Position numbers and translations under genes: made by a program
DNA from: Alphaproteobacteria bacterium
GTDB taxonomy: Bacteria; Myxococcota_A; UBA796; UBA2385
Direction: 5' to 3'
DNA: 64,000 nt
NCBI GenBank assembly: GCA_020632755.1
Contig: JACKEY010000017.1
Location: 52,403 to 116,402 of the forward strand
Notes under the pieces: model-generated
The model's input: only the letters and a program-made list of their open reading frames with translations
Databases searched by the model: none
Told to the model about the DNA's origin: nothing
Part shown: one piece after another, positions 45,716 through 53,510 of the stretch
Position numbering within the stretch: position 1 is the stretch's first letter
Layout of the letters: every line of letters starts with the position of its first letter

Positions 45716-47559
45716 CAGCAGCTCCGGATCGTGTGGACGTCCCACTCGGTTGCGGTGCTCCCGTCTTCGGCGCGGACCCAACCCGACGCCACGCAGAATC
45801 GGTGCGACGACCCGATGACGCCGGCCTGGTGGAGCTGGCGCGCGTACTCATACCGCGCGCTCGAGTGCGTGCTCTCGATCGTGTCCCGGTCGAACTCGGG
45901 ACAGTTACCGGCGCCCTTCTCGTCGTAGGTGCCAGGAGATGTCGGAATCCTCACCGTGCCCCCGCCGAAGTCCCTGTCGAAGGCCGTCGTCGTGGTCGGA
46001 GTGCTGCCAGAATCCCACACGCGGAGAGGTAGACCCAGCCGTGCGCGCACGGCCGTGTCCCACGCGAAGGCGGCGACATCGAAGCACGACTGGAACCGGC
46101 AGTGGCCGCCCTGACCCATGTAGGTATGGCCGAGCTCGTGGATGAGCACGCGCCCCCAGTCGCCGATCGGCGACAGGGCGTAGGCACCGAGCCGACGGGC
46201 CGCCGTCAGGTGCTCCGTCGAGCCTGTCGCGCGACCATAGTCGTAGCAGACCCGGGCGCGATGCAGGATGCGGTCCACACAGAACCCCAGCCACGCCAGC
46301 TGGTAGGGGTGCAGGTCGACCTTGAAGTCGCCGCCGTAGCCGTCGAAGCCACAACCTGCGTTGGGGAATGCATCTCGGTACGGCACACCCGCAGTGGGCT
46401 CCGCGTAGCACCGATAGGTCGCGTCCCACGCGGACCGCTCCCAGTCCCCCCACGACGCGTCGAATCGCTTCCCCTTGCAGGCAGCACTCGGCTCGTCTGC
46501 GGCAAGGCCGGCGCCACACGGTCGATTCAGGTGATGGGGGCATCTCCGCAGATAGATCTCATCGTCGAACCGATAGTCGTCGGCCTCGAAGTGGATGGCA
46601 ATGCGACACTTGCGCTTGCGGCTCCGGATGTACGCTTCTCGCCCGCGCAGGACGCTGCGGCAGAATTCGTCGAGTCCTTCGCACCACGAGAACTCGAAGC
46701 TGCTGCCCCCCACAGAGTACTCTTGCGGGTCCATGAACCGATCGACGATGTCGTCGGCGTAGAGAGCGACCAGTCGCACCATCTCGCGATACACCGCCCG
46801 ATGCGAGCCTTCCCCTGCCCGCCAGAACAGCGACCGGTAGCGCACGGACAGCAGATCGTAGCAGCCCAACAGTCCGTCGACGCTCTCGTCGTCCAAGCCG
46901 CTGGTCGCAGCAAGCGCAGCGCGGTGGGGCCATACGAAGTCCAGGCACTCGTCGACGCTGCTGACCAGTCCAGCTCCGTCTTCGGTGCCGGACAAGCGGC
47001 TCCAGCCCGACTCCCACCGCGAATACCAGTCCGCCGGAACCGCGACCGTCACGGCGCGGTAGGACAGGGCGACCAAGGGCGAAGCGAGGCCACCCGGGTG
47101 GCCGCGGTCGGGATCGATGAACCCGCCAGAGCCGGGCAGCGGAATGGTTCCCCCGATGTGTCCGCCAGGGATGGGCGAGTCGGACTCGGGTACCTCGGGC
47201 TCGATGACGTCGCCCGGTCCGAAGTCCAGCATCGCGGCGGTCGCCTCTGTGGCGCTCGATCCGACCGGTACGCCCGGCCCTCGGCGTGGCCACAGCAAGA
47301 GGGACCGATGCGATGTCTGAGGGCTGGCAGAGAGATCGCCGGCTGCGCGGAGCATCGTCGGCAGCGGTCCATGGTCCACGCCGCACTCCAGCTGTCCGTG
47401 GGTCGCGGCGTCGAAGACTGTGCCTGAACCGGCGTGCAGGGTCGCCGCCGGTCGGAGCTGTCGCACCGCTCGGGCGTTGGCGGGCGGGATGGGAGCGCTC
47501 ACGGATGGCTGTTCGGGCGCACACCCACACCCGCCCCCGCCCTGGCAGCCGCAGCCCAT
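45715..47559 (-). CDS. HExxH zinc metallopeptidase without signal peptide, Gly-Cys N-terminus
   Basis: A 614-residue protein. It opens with MGCGCQGGGGCGCAPEQP, a Gly/Cys-rich head with no signal peptide. The middle has many Trp, Tyr and paired Cys. The zinc site is HELGH (474-478), followed by TYMGQGGHCRFQSC, so a third ligand could be the His eight residues after HELGH; the spacing is longer than the metzincin HExxHxxGxxH. No known peptidase family is recognised. The C-terminal 31 residues recur as a fragment at 43289. Two bases separate it from the 111-residue gene upstream, and the stop overlaps the six-Cys copy 4 start. Confidence 0.75.
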   Translation of the reverse strand: MGCGCQGGGGCGCAPEQPSVSAPIPPANARAVRQLRPAATLHAGSGTVFDAATHGQLECGVDHGPLPTMLRAAGDLSASPQTSHRSLLLWPRRGPGVPVGSSATEATAAMLDFGPGDVIEPEVPESDSPIPGGHIGGTIPLPGSGGFIDPDRGHPGGLASPLVALSYRAVTVAVPADWYSRWESGWSRLSGTEDGAGLVSSVDECLDFVWPHRAALAATSGLDDESVDGLLGCYDLLSVRYRSLFWRAGEGSHRAVYREMVRLVALYADDIVDRFMDPQEYSVGGSSFEFSWCEGLDEFCRSVLRGREAYIRSRKRKCRIAIHFEADDYRFDDEIYLRRCPHHLNRPCGAGLAADEPSAACKGKRFDASWGDWERSAWDATYRCYAEPTAGVPYRDAFPNAGCGFDGYGGDFKVDLHPYQLAWLGFCVDRILHRARVCYDYGRATGSTEHLTAARRLGAYALSPIGDWGRVLIHELGHTYMGQGGHCRFQSCFDVAAFAWDTAVRARLGLPLRVWDSGSTPTTTTAFDRDFGGGTVRIPTSPGTYDEKGAGNCPEFDRDTIESTHSSARYEYARQLHQAGVIGSSHRFCVASGWVRAEDGSTATEWDVHTIRSC

Positions 47560-47561
47560 CG

Positions 47562-47897
47562 TCAGTTCTTCACGACGATGTCGATCAGGACCACCGGGTC
47601 GCCGGCGACGCTGCCATCGGCGGCGGCTCGGATGTAGCGCAGGTAGTGCTCGGCGTAGATGAGACGGGGGCCGGTGCCATCTGCCGCCCAGGCCGCGCCG
47701 CTGATGTCGACCCACGCATCGGTCTCGTTGACGGCAGCGGTCTGCAGCTTGATGTTGCCCGCCGAGCCGTTCTTGAGCGAGCGGCAGTGGGCTTCGATGA
47801 TGCGGTAGGCGCCACCGTCGAAGGCCTCTTCGCGGTCTTGGGTCCAGTCGGCCTGGAGGGTGCGGGCATCGAGGAGACGATGATACTGGTTGGCCAT
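47562..47897 (-). CDS. 111-residue protein leading the metallopeptidase/six-Cys operon
   Basis: A 111-residue soluble protein starting at the ATG 47897. No signal peptide. The sequence alternates short beta-like segments (RIIEAHCRSLKNGSAGNIKL, DAWVDISGAAW, RLIYAEHYLRYIR, DPVVLIDIVVKN) and resembles a small jelly-roll or phage/tail-accessory protein, but no family can be named. It is 2 bases upstream of the metallopeptidase gene and 113 bases from the preceding gene, so it is the first gene of the unit. Confidence 0.7.
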   Translation of the reverse strand: MANQYHRLLDARTLQADWTQDREEAFDGGAYRIIEAHCRSLKNGSAGNIKLQTAAVNETDAWVDISGAAWAADGTGPRLIYAEHYLRYIRAAADGSVAGDPVVLIDIVVKN

Positions 47898-47949
47898 GGG
47901 GGCCTCCAACGGAATCGCTGTTGCCTCCCGGGACCTGGGAGGTGGCCCC

Positions 47950-47969
47950 ACGGTACGGTACGGTACGGT
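47950..47969. repeat. four tandem ACGGT repeats in the promoter region of the peptidase operon
   Basis: Four uninterrupted copies of acggt lie 53 bases upstream of the 111-residue gene, inside an AT-richer stretch (47970-48005) that is the likely promoter. A CCTCCC/GGGAGG hairpin lies between the repeats and the start. Repeat-number change here could alter promoter or leader spacing. Confidence 0.5.
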
Positions 47970-48010
47970 TGGAACCTTTAGACTTTCGACTTGACATTTC
48001 CCTGACATGC

Positions 48011-49909
48011 TCACCCATCCCACCACACCGGCGACGACCACGCCCGCTGCTGCACGGTTGCGGGCACGCTGCCGTCCGAACAGACGGCGGGCCGGTCGGT
48101 CTCGTCCAGGGCCAGGCACTCCCGCGTCGACCAGCGGCAGGTCGGCACCTCGAGCACCCGCGTGTACCACAGCGCCGGAACGTCGGGATCGAAGTCCGGG
48201 TCCTCCCACACGGTGCACAGTCGGTCGGCGCCACCACTGGCGTCGCAGGTCGCGGGGTCGAGCGACCCGGGGTCACCGGTGGCGACGTCGTAGACCGCGT
48301 CGTGCAGGCTGCCGTCGGCGCTGCGCCACACCTTGATCACCTGCACCCGCTCCAGGCCGACGCCCGGGTACAGGACGGTCCCCTCGTCGGCCAGCGCCTC
48401 GACGGCGATGCGCAGGGGGCCGTCACCGCCGGAGATCACGCCGCCCATGGGCACGCCCTCCTCGCCCTCGCCCGCGCCCAGGTCGGCGCGCGAACAGAAG
48501 TCGTCGGACAGTCCGCGACCGGCGAAGGTGCGCAGGCGGATCCGCGGCCCGCTGGTGGCATAGGTCTCGCGCCGGCGGATGGCCTCGAAGATGGCGTCGC
48601 GACTGTTCTCGACGGCCCAGACGGCGGCCAGTCCGCCGGGATTGTTGATGAGCGTGTCGTGGGTGACGACGCCGTCGCCCAGCCGCTCTTCGGGGGTGTC
48701 GTCGACGATGCCGACGTGGCCGGGGAAGTCGACGCTGCGCACCAGTCCCGGCGTGCCGTTGTGGGTGTCGGTGCTGCCGATGACGCCCAGGCGGTAGGGG
48801 TTCACGCCCAGCCGGGCGGCCTCCGACAGGCCCTCGGCCAGCACGTTGCGGGCGAAGTCCAGCCGGTGCACGCAGCCCCACAGCCGCATGCCGCCGGTGC
48901 CGGTCTCGTCGTCGTCGCAGATGGGGTCGTCTGCGGGGCGCAGCTTCTCGAAGCCGCAGCGTTCATCGGACAGGCCCAGGTCGGTCCGGCACTCACTCTC
49001 GCCCTTGTGCTGCATGATCTCGACGACCGGCTCCATGCGGTGGCGCAGGGCGGCGACCTCGGCGGAGTCACCGTCTTCGTAGTCCGGGTAGAACAGGTGG
49101 CCGTTGGACAGGTTGCTGTTGTGCGGCAGGCTCAGCACGTCGCAGGCGTCGTCGCCGCCGGGGCAGGCGGCGGACAGCTGCTGCCACAGGGCCAGCGGGG
49201 TCGGCGCCTCGAAGGTGGTGATCGGGCGGTCGGGCACCCGGTGGTTGCGGAAGATGATGTTGCGGTGCAGGTTCGAGACGCCGCGGGTGTTCGTGTACTC
49301 GTAGCCGATGAGCGGTGTGAACGAACAGTCGGCGCTGCGGTCGTAGGCGGCTTCGGCGGCGTCCTGCAGGGCCTGCCAGCGCTCGGTGGCGGCTGCGTCG
49401 CACTGGGCGCCGTCTTCGCCGCACAGCTCGGGCAGTCGGGTCGGATCCTCGCTGGCCAGCAACACACCGAAGTCCAGCGCACTGTCCGGGTCGCCGCCCT
49501 GGTAGGCGCTGCAGATGTCGGCGTCGTAGCCGAGCGCGCCGGGCGTGGTGCAGTGCGCGACCTCGCCCAGGAAATCGCCGTGCTCGGTCAGCGACATGAA
49601 GTCCAGCGGCCGGTCCATGGACACGGTGCGGTCGCCCGGCAGCACGACGGACGCGCCCTGGGCGAAGCCGAAGACCTGGGCCGGTGTCAGCGTGCTGCCG
49701 TAGTTGGCCGCGTCGAAGGACATGGCCGCGTGCACGTGCAGGTCTCCCCAGAACACGTCGCGGGCGGCGGTGCGCTCAGCGCAGGGGGTGCGGTCTTCGG
49801 TGGTGTGCACCAGGGCGTCGTCGGCGGGGGCGGCCGAGTCGGTGGCCGCGGCCTTGTCGCGGCAGGCGGGCAACAGCAGCAGCAGGGCCGGGCTCAGTCG
49901 CACGCGCAC
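48011..49909 (-). CDS. DUF3604 family lipoprotein
   Basis: A 632-residue exported protein of the DUF3604 family, seen in marine and myxobacterial genomes and related to PHP-type metal hydrolases. Near the N-terminus VFWGDLHVHAAMSFDAANYG gives the D-x-H-x-H metal motif, with LTEHGDFLG, SLPHNSNLSNG and GSTDTHNGTPGLV later, all typical. Signal MRVRLSPALLLLLPAC. A GTG at 49909 is used (a second one is at 49903); either overlaps the upstream DUF4258 gene by 10-16 bases. Reaction unknown, probably phosphoester or related hydrolysis. Confidence 0.88.
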   Translation of the reverse strand: MRVRLSPALLLLLPACRDKAAATDSAAPADDALVHTTEDRTPCAERTAARDVFWGDLHVHAAMSFDAANYGSTLTPAQVFGFAQGASVVLPGDRTVSMDRPLDFMSLTEHGDFLGEVAHCTTPGALGYDADICSAYQGGDPDSALDFGVLLASEDPTRLPELCGEDGAQCDAAATERWQALQDAAEAAYDRSADCSFTPLIGYEYTNTRGVSNLHRNIIFRNHRVPDRPITTFEAPTPLALWQQLSAACPGGDDACDVLSLPHNSNLSNGHLFYPDYEDGDSAEVAALRHRMEPVVEIMQHKGESECRTDLGLSDERCGFEKLRPADDPICDDDETGTGGMRLWGCVHRLDFARNVLAEGLSEAARLGVNPYRLGVIGSTDTHNGTPGLVRSVDFPGHVGIVDDTPEERLGDGVVTHDTLINNPGGLAAVWAVENSRDAIFEAIRRRETYATSGPRIRLRTFAGRGLSDDFCSRADLGAGEGEEGVPMGGVISGGDGPLRIAVEALADEGTVLYPGVGLERVQVIKVWRSADGSLHDAVYDVATGDPGSLDPATCDASGGADRLCTVWEDPDFDPDVPALWYTRVLEVPTCRWSTRECLALDETDRPAVCSDGSVPATVQQRAWSSPVWWDG

Positions 49910-50328
49910 TCCCAGTCGGTGTCGAGGTCGATGACCGTGACGACGCGGGTCTCGTCGGGGCAGGCGGCGACGACCAGGCGCGCGGTCTGGCCGTCGGGGG
50001 TGCGCCCTTCGATGGCGTGGCTCGGGCACTCGCCGTCCGTGCGGCTGCGCTCGGGGACCAGGTCGCCGGTGGCGAGCAGGTGCACTACCTCGGAGCGATC
50101 GATGTGCCGGCAGGCCATGCGACACTCGCCGTGGCGGGTGAGCACCAGCGGCCGGGCGGCCAGCTGGGCGCGCAGGTCGGGGGAGGTGGCCGGCGCGGGC
50201 TCGGGGGCGGTGGCCGGCGCGGGCTCGGGGGAGGTGGCCGGTGCGTTGGCGGTGGCGGGCCCGCGCTCGGGGGCGGTGGCGGGCGAGGGCTCGGAAGAGA
50301 GCGCGCAGGCGAGGAGGAGCGGCAGCAT
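49894..50328 (-). CDS. lipoprotein with DUF4258 domain
   Basis: A 144-residue exported protein. Signal MLPLLLAC, then a Pro/Ala/Glu/Thr repeat linker (SPEPAPATAPEPAPATSPD), then a DUF4258 domain: LVLTRHGECRMACRHIDRSE (the RxxxR-like core, here H-G-x-x-R-M), VVHLLATGD, and a final ARLVVAACPDETRVVTVIDL strand pair, ending WECAC. DUF4258 proteins are often toxin-like RelE-fold relatives; an exported, lipid-anchored one is unusual. It overlaps the DUF3604 gene start, so the two are cotranscribed. Confidence 0.78.
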   Translation of the reverse strand: MLPLLLACALSSEPSPATAPERGPATANAPATSPEPAPATAPEPAPATSPDLRAQLAARPLVLTRHGECRMACRHIDRSEVVHLLATGDLVPERSRTDGECPSHAIEGRTPDGQTARLVVAACPDETRVVTVIDLDTDWECACD

Positions 50329-50389
50329 GTCGGTAGCGTAGTGGCGGCGTGATCGACATGTGCCAGCGGCGCTTGGTGCGCGCCCCGGA

Positions 50390-50484
50390 CAGTTGAGCGT
50401 ACAACTGTCCGGGTTTCGCAACGGTGGGGGACGGTTGGTGTGGCTCCCGGGCAGTTGAGCGTACAACTGTCCTGGTTTCGCAAC
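50390..50484 (+). repeat. two palindromic repeats of the 50.6-kb family
   Basis: Copies at 50390-50422 and 50452-50484 consist of CAGTTG-N6-CAACTG followed by tcc(g/t)ggtttcgcaac. Same layout as the tandem array at 50640-50963 but with agcgta as the centre. A broken third copy (ggtttcgcaac) is at 50505-50515. Confidence 0.8.
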
Positions 50485-50639
50485 GGTGGGCGGGCAGGTC
50501 CCCCGGTTTCGCAACTGCGGGAGGCGTCTGCGAGAGCGGGAACCCGTAAGTGGTAGTGATCAGGCTTTGCCTTCGCTCGCCCGCGCCCGATTGGTTGCGA
50601 ATTCGGGGGACCTGTCGGGGCCATGGTGCGCCAGACCGT

Positions 50640-50963
50640 CCGTTGCGCACGCAACTGCCCGGTTTTCGCAACCCTGTGGCCCCGCCCCCCCACGACGGCT
50701 GCACCCCATGGTCAGTTGCGCACGCAACTGCCCGGTTTTCGCAACCGTGTGGCCCCGCCCTCGCAAGTCGGCGGCACCCCCTGGTCAGTTGCGCACGCAA
50801 CTGCCCGGTTTTCGCAACTCGTCCGCCCCAGGCCCCCACCGCGATTGCACCCGCACGTCAGTTGCACACTCAACTGCCCCGTTTTCGCAACCCGCCGGCC
50901 CGTCACCCCACCGCGATTGCACCCGCACGTCAGTTGCACACTCAACTGCCCCGCATCCGCAAC
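50640..50963 (+). repeat. five tandem 73-base units with CAGTTGC-GCAC-GCAACTG palindrome
   Basis: Units begin at 50640, 50713, 50786, 50859 and 50931 (periods 73, 73, 73, 72). Each starts with a 33-base core: an imperfect palindrome cagttgcgcacgcaactg (or cagttgcacactcaactg) plus cccggttttcgcaac. The 40 bases between cores are also related pairwise, so whole units were duplicated. The last core ends 25 bases before the metallophosphoesterase ATG. Confidence 0.88.
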
Positions 50964-50988
50964 CCGCCCCCCGCGCTACATCCCCCCG

Positions 50989-52806
50989 ATGCTGACCTAC
51001 GCCGTCCTCGCCGACAGCCACTTCCACGCCGCCGACGCCGACGCCGCGCAGCTCGGCTACCCCTCCGACGCGTCCTTCAACGCCCGGAACGCCGCCGCGG
51101 TCGCGCTGGTCCGGCGGGTGCGCCCCGCCTTCGCGGTGCACCTGGGTGACCTGTCCCACCCCGTACCGGGCCTGCGGGCCCACGACGTGGCGATGGCCGA
51201 GGCCCAGCGCACGCTGGCCGGGCTGGGCTGTCCGCTGCTGGTGGTGCCCGGCAACCACGACATCGGCGACAAGCCGCACGCCTGGGCCCCGGCACCCGGC
51301 GTCACGAGCGCCCGGCACGACGCCTTCGCCGCACGCTGGAACGCGCCCTTCTGGGTCCGGGACCACGGCCCGCTGCGGCTGGTCGGCATCGACACGCCGG
51401 TGCTGAACAGTGGGCTGCCGGAAGAAGCGGCGCAGTGGGCCTTCCTGGAACAGGCCCTGGAAACGGACCGGCGGGTGCACGCCTTCCTGCACTACCCGCC
51501 CTTCCTGCTGCACCCCGACGAAGGCGAGCACTACGACAACCTTGCCGAGCCCGCGCGCAGCCGGCTGCTCGGCCTGCTGGCCCGCGCCGACGCCGCCTTC
51601 TGCGGGCATGTGCACCACCCCTTCTGGCACCGGCACGGGGCGACGGACTGGTACCTGCTGCCAGGGCTGGCCTTTGTGCGGCCGGGCTTCGCGGAGCTCG
51701 CGCCGCTGGCCGCCGCCGACGAGCACGGCCGCAACGACGTGGGCCGGCTGGGCCTGTGCCTGGTGCACGTGGCCGACGACGGCGGGCACCGGGTCGAGTG
51801 GGTGCGCACCGAAGGCGCGACGACGGCGCGGACCTGGGCCCCGGGACTGGGTCCCGGGCAGGGGGCTCCCCGCTGTCCGCTGCACCTGACCCTGCGCCAC
51901 GCCTGGGACCAGGTGCACAGCGTGCCCGCCGACAACCTGGACCCCTACCGCCGCAAGGACGCTCGGAGCGACCTGGCCCTGCTGGCGGCCTGGCAGCTGG
52001 GGCCGTCGGTGCTGCGGCTGCCGCTGTCGGACCTGCACCGCCCCGCCACCCGGCAGCGCATGGTCGATCTGCATGCCCACGGCCTGTCCTTCGTGCTGTT
52101 CGCCGCCGCGCTGCCGGGACCCGACGACCTCGCCCTCCTCGACCGGCACCGCGACCTGGTCCTGGCGCTGGAGCTCGTCCTCCCGCCGCACCTCCTCTCC
52201 GCCGCGCCCTCCCTCCCGGTCCCCCTGTGGCGCTCGCTGCACCACAAGGCGCGCACCGCCGACGGCGTGTACTTCTCGCACTTCCCCGCCGACGGCTTCC
52301 CGCTGGACGTCCCCTTGCCCGACGAAGGCGGCGTGGTGGTGCGCGTCCCCCCGGACGCCGACGTGTGGGACGCCGTGTCTGCCGCCGCCGAGCGCCTGGG
52401 CGACCGGGCGGTCTGCCGCGTCTGGCTGCCCCGGGCCGGCGAAGGCACCGCCGCCGTCGATGACGCCGCCGTGGTCCGCATCGTCGCCCAGGCCTTCCTG
52501 GCGGCGCGGGCCTGGCCGGACGTCCGGGTCGGGCTCGAGACCTTCGTCGATCACGACCGCGGCTACTTCCCGCGCCACGGGCTGATCGACCGCCGCGGCG
52601 ACCCGCGCCCGGCGTGGTGGAGCCTGCTGCACCTGGCCCGCGGGATCCCCTCCGGTGCGGCCGTGGTCCGCCGCGATGTCACCTGCTGGGACGTCGGCGG
52701 CGTCGGGCGCGTGCGCCTGGATCCCGTCGATCTGCCCGACGGGGCCGTCGATCTCGCCACCGGCGACGCCGCGCGGCCCGGCGCGGTGCTGATCCTGGAA
52801 CGGTGA
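50989..52806 (+). CDS. calcineurin-like metallophosphoesterase with extra C-terminal domain
   Basis: A 605-residue cytosolic protein. Metal-binding motifs in order: D9-S-H (LADSHFH), GDLSHP (about residue 54), GNHD (about 89), LHYPP, and GHVHHPF (about 205), which is a complete metallophosphoesterase core. The remaining 330 residues are alpha/beta repeats (ARSDLALLAAWQLGPSVLRL, RRAVRIVAQAFLAAR-type helices, PRPAWWSLLHLARG near the end) that resemble a TIM-barrel, glycoside-hydrolase-like domain, giving a fusion I do not recognise. The start ATG at 50989 is placed after the palindromic repeat array. Confidence 0.85.
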   Translation: MLTYAVLADSHFHAADADAAQLGYPSDASFNARNAAAVALVRRVRPAFAVHLGDLSHPVPGLRAHDVAMAEAQRTLAGLGCPLLVVPGNHDIGDKPHAWAPAPGVTSARHDAFAARWNAPFWVRDHGPLRLVGIDTPVLNSGLPEEAAQWAFLEQALETDRRVHAFLHYPPFLLHPDEGEHYDNLAEPARSRLLGLLARADAAFCGHVHHPFWHRHGATDWYLLPGLAFVRPGFAELAPLAAADEHGRNDVGRLGLCLVHVADDGGHRVEWVRTEGATTARTWAPGLGPGQGAPRCPLHLTLRHAWDQVHSVPADNLDPYRRKDARSDLALLAAWQLGPSVLRLPLSDLHRPATRQRMVDLHAHGLSFVLFAAALPGPDDLALLDRHRDLVLALELVLPPHLLSAAPSLPVPLWRSLHHKARTADGVYFSHFPADGFPLDVPLPDEGGVVVRVPPDADVWDAVSAAAERLGDRAVCRVWLPRAGEGTAAVDDAAVVRIVAQAFLAARAWPDVRVGLETFVDHDRGYFPRHGLIDRRGDPRPAWWSLLHLARGIPSGAAVVRRDVTCWDVGGVGRVRLDPVDLPDGAVDLATGDAARPGAVLILER

Positions 52807-52882
52807 AGTTCATGCGAACTGGGAGTTCGGTTCTTCCCTACAGGGCCCGCGGTGTCCACGATGCCAGCACTGAGGTGAAGAG

Positions 52883-53140
52883 ATGAAGTCCTTCCTGCTG
52901 CAGGCCCACCTGGCCACCGCCGCCGTCATGGTCGGCGCTTCGATGACGCCGTCCGTGGCCCGCGCCGACGTGGCCGACGACACCTACCAGCCGGGCGGGG
53001 ACGAAGACGCCGACTCCGACACCGACGGGTCGGACGACGAAGCCGACGACGACGACGGCTGCGGCAGCAAGGCGACCAGCGGCGCCAGCCTGGGCCTGGG
53101 GCTGTTGTTCCTGGCCGGCCTCAAGCGCCGCTGGGACTGA
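52883..53140 (+). CDS. minimal exported protein with acidic linker and MYXO-CTERM-like tail
   Basis: An 85-residue protein. Residues 1-29 are a signal peptide (to ASMTPSVARA), then 30 residues of Asp/Glu/Ser linker, then GCGSKATSGASLGLGLLFLA-GLKRRWD, which has the Gly-Cys, one membrane helix and basic end of a MYXO-CTERM-type sorting signal. Nothing else is left that could fold, so it is a sorting tail with a linker. The ATG at 52883 follows gaggtgaagag. A shared 18-base element starts at its stop codon. Confidence 0.75.
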   Translation: MKSFLLQAHLATAAVMVGASMTPSVARADVADDTYQPGGDEDADSDTDGSDDEADDDDGCGSKATSGASLGLGLLFLAGLKRRWD

Positions 53141-53155
53141 TCGAAGCGTTCCAGT
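53138..53155. repeat. 18-base direct repeat, copy 1
   Basis: TGATCGAAGCGTTCCAGT. Here the TGA is the stop codon of the 85-residue gene, and the repeat ends 7 bases before the stop of the convergent membrane-protein gene. An identical copy is at 56164-56181, also just beyond a minus-strand stop codon. Confidence 0.7.
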
Positions 53156-53162
53156 CTGACGG

Positions 53163-53510
53163 CTACAGCCACCCGGCCCGGCTGAGCACCAGCCCGAGCC
53201 CGAAGCTGAAGGCGTTGGCGGCGGCCCCGACGAACAGGCCGCGCCGCCACCCCAGCCCGGCGACCTTCGCGTAGAGCAGCCCCTCGACCAGCGCGACCAG
53301 CGGCTCGCCGACGGCGGCGGCCACGGCGAAGCTGCCGGTGGCGGCCTGCAGCGCGCGGATGCCGTGCCAGGCGAAGGGGTGGGTGACCAGGCTGGCGGCC
53401 GCGGCGACGACCATCAGCCGCGCCCAGTCGGGCTTCCAGCGGGCGCACAGCAGGGCCACGACCGGCAGCTCGAACAACAGGGTCAGGCCCAGGGCCTGCA
53501 GCTGGGTCAC
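53163..53510 (-). CDS. small membrane protein of unknown function
   Basis: A 115-residue protein with about four hydrophobic helices (LGLTLLFELPVVALLCA, LMVVAAAASLVTHPFAW, AVAAAVGEPLVALVEG, GLFVGAAANAFSFGLGLVL), charged loops short. No family recognised. The GTG at 53510 overlaps the upstream beta-lactamase-like gene stop by 4 bases (GTGA), so it is translated with it. Longer in-frame starts lie within that gene and are rejected. Confidence 0.65.
   Translation of the reverse strand: MTQLQALGLTLLFELPVVALLCARWKPDWARLMVVAAAASLVTHPFAWHGIRALQAATGSFAVAAAVGEPLVALVEGLLYAKVAGLGWRRGLFVGAAANAFSFGLGLVLSRAGWL

Larger units (their letters stand above)
50329..50988. other. 660-base non-coding divergent region with palindromic repeats
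   Basis: No gene is supported here. It separates the DUF4258 gene (minus) from the metallophosphoesterase gene (plus). It contains two repeats at 50390-50484 (period 62), a partial copy at 50505-50515, an unstructured part (50520-50635, with one inverted ggttgcgaattcgg) and five tandem units at 50640-50963. Open frames crossing it are low-quality and repeat-derived. Confidence 0.75.

Noticed and set aside
45715..48276. 853-residue version of the metallopeptidase
   Set aside because: Residues before MGCGC are Arg/Pro noise crossing the 111-residue gene; the ATG at 47559 fits the operon spacing.
49894..50328. RelE-type toxin of a toxin-antitoxin pair
   Set aside because: The DUF4258 domain is behind a lipoprotein signal and linker, and the neighbour is an exported DUF3604 protein, not an antitoxin.
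50640..50963. CRISPR array (33-35-base repeats, about 38-base spacers)
   Set aside because: The intervals between repeats are themselves similar in pairs, so entire 73-base units are duplicated; there is no leader or cas gene nearby.
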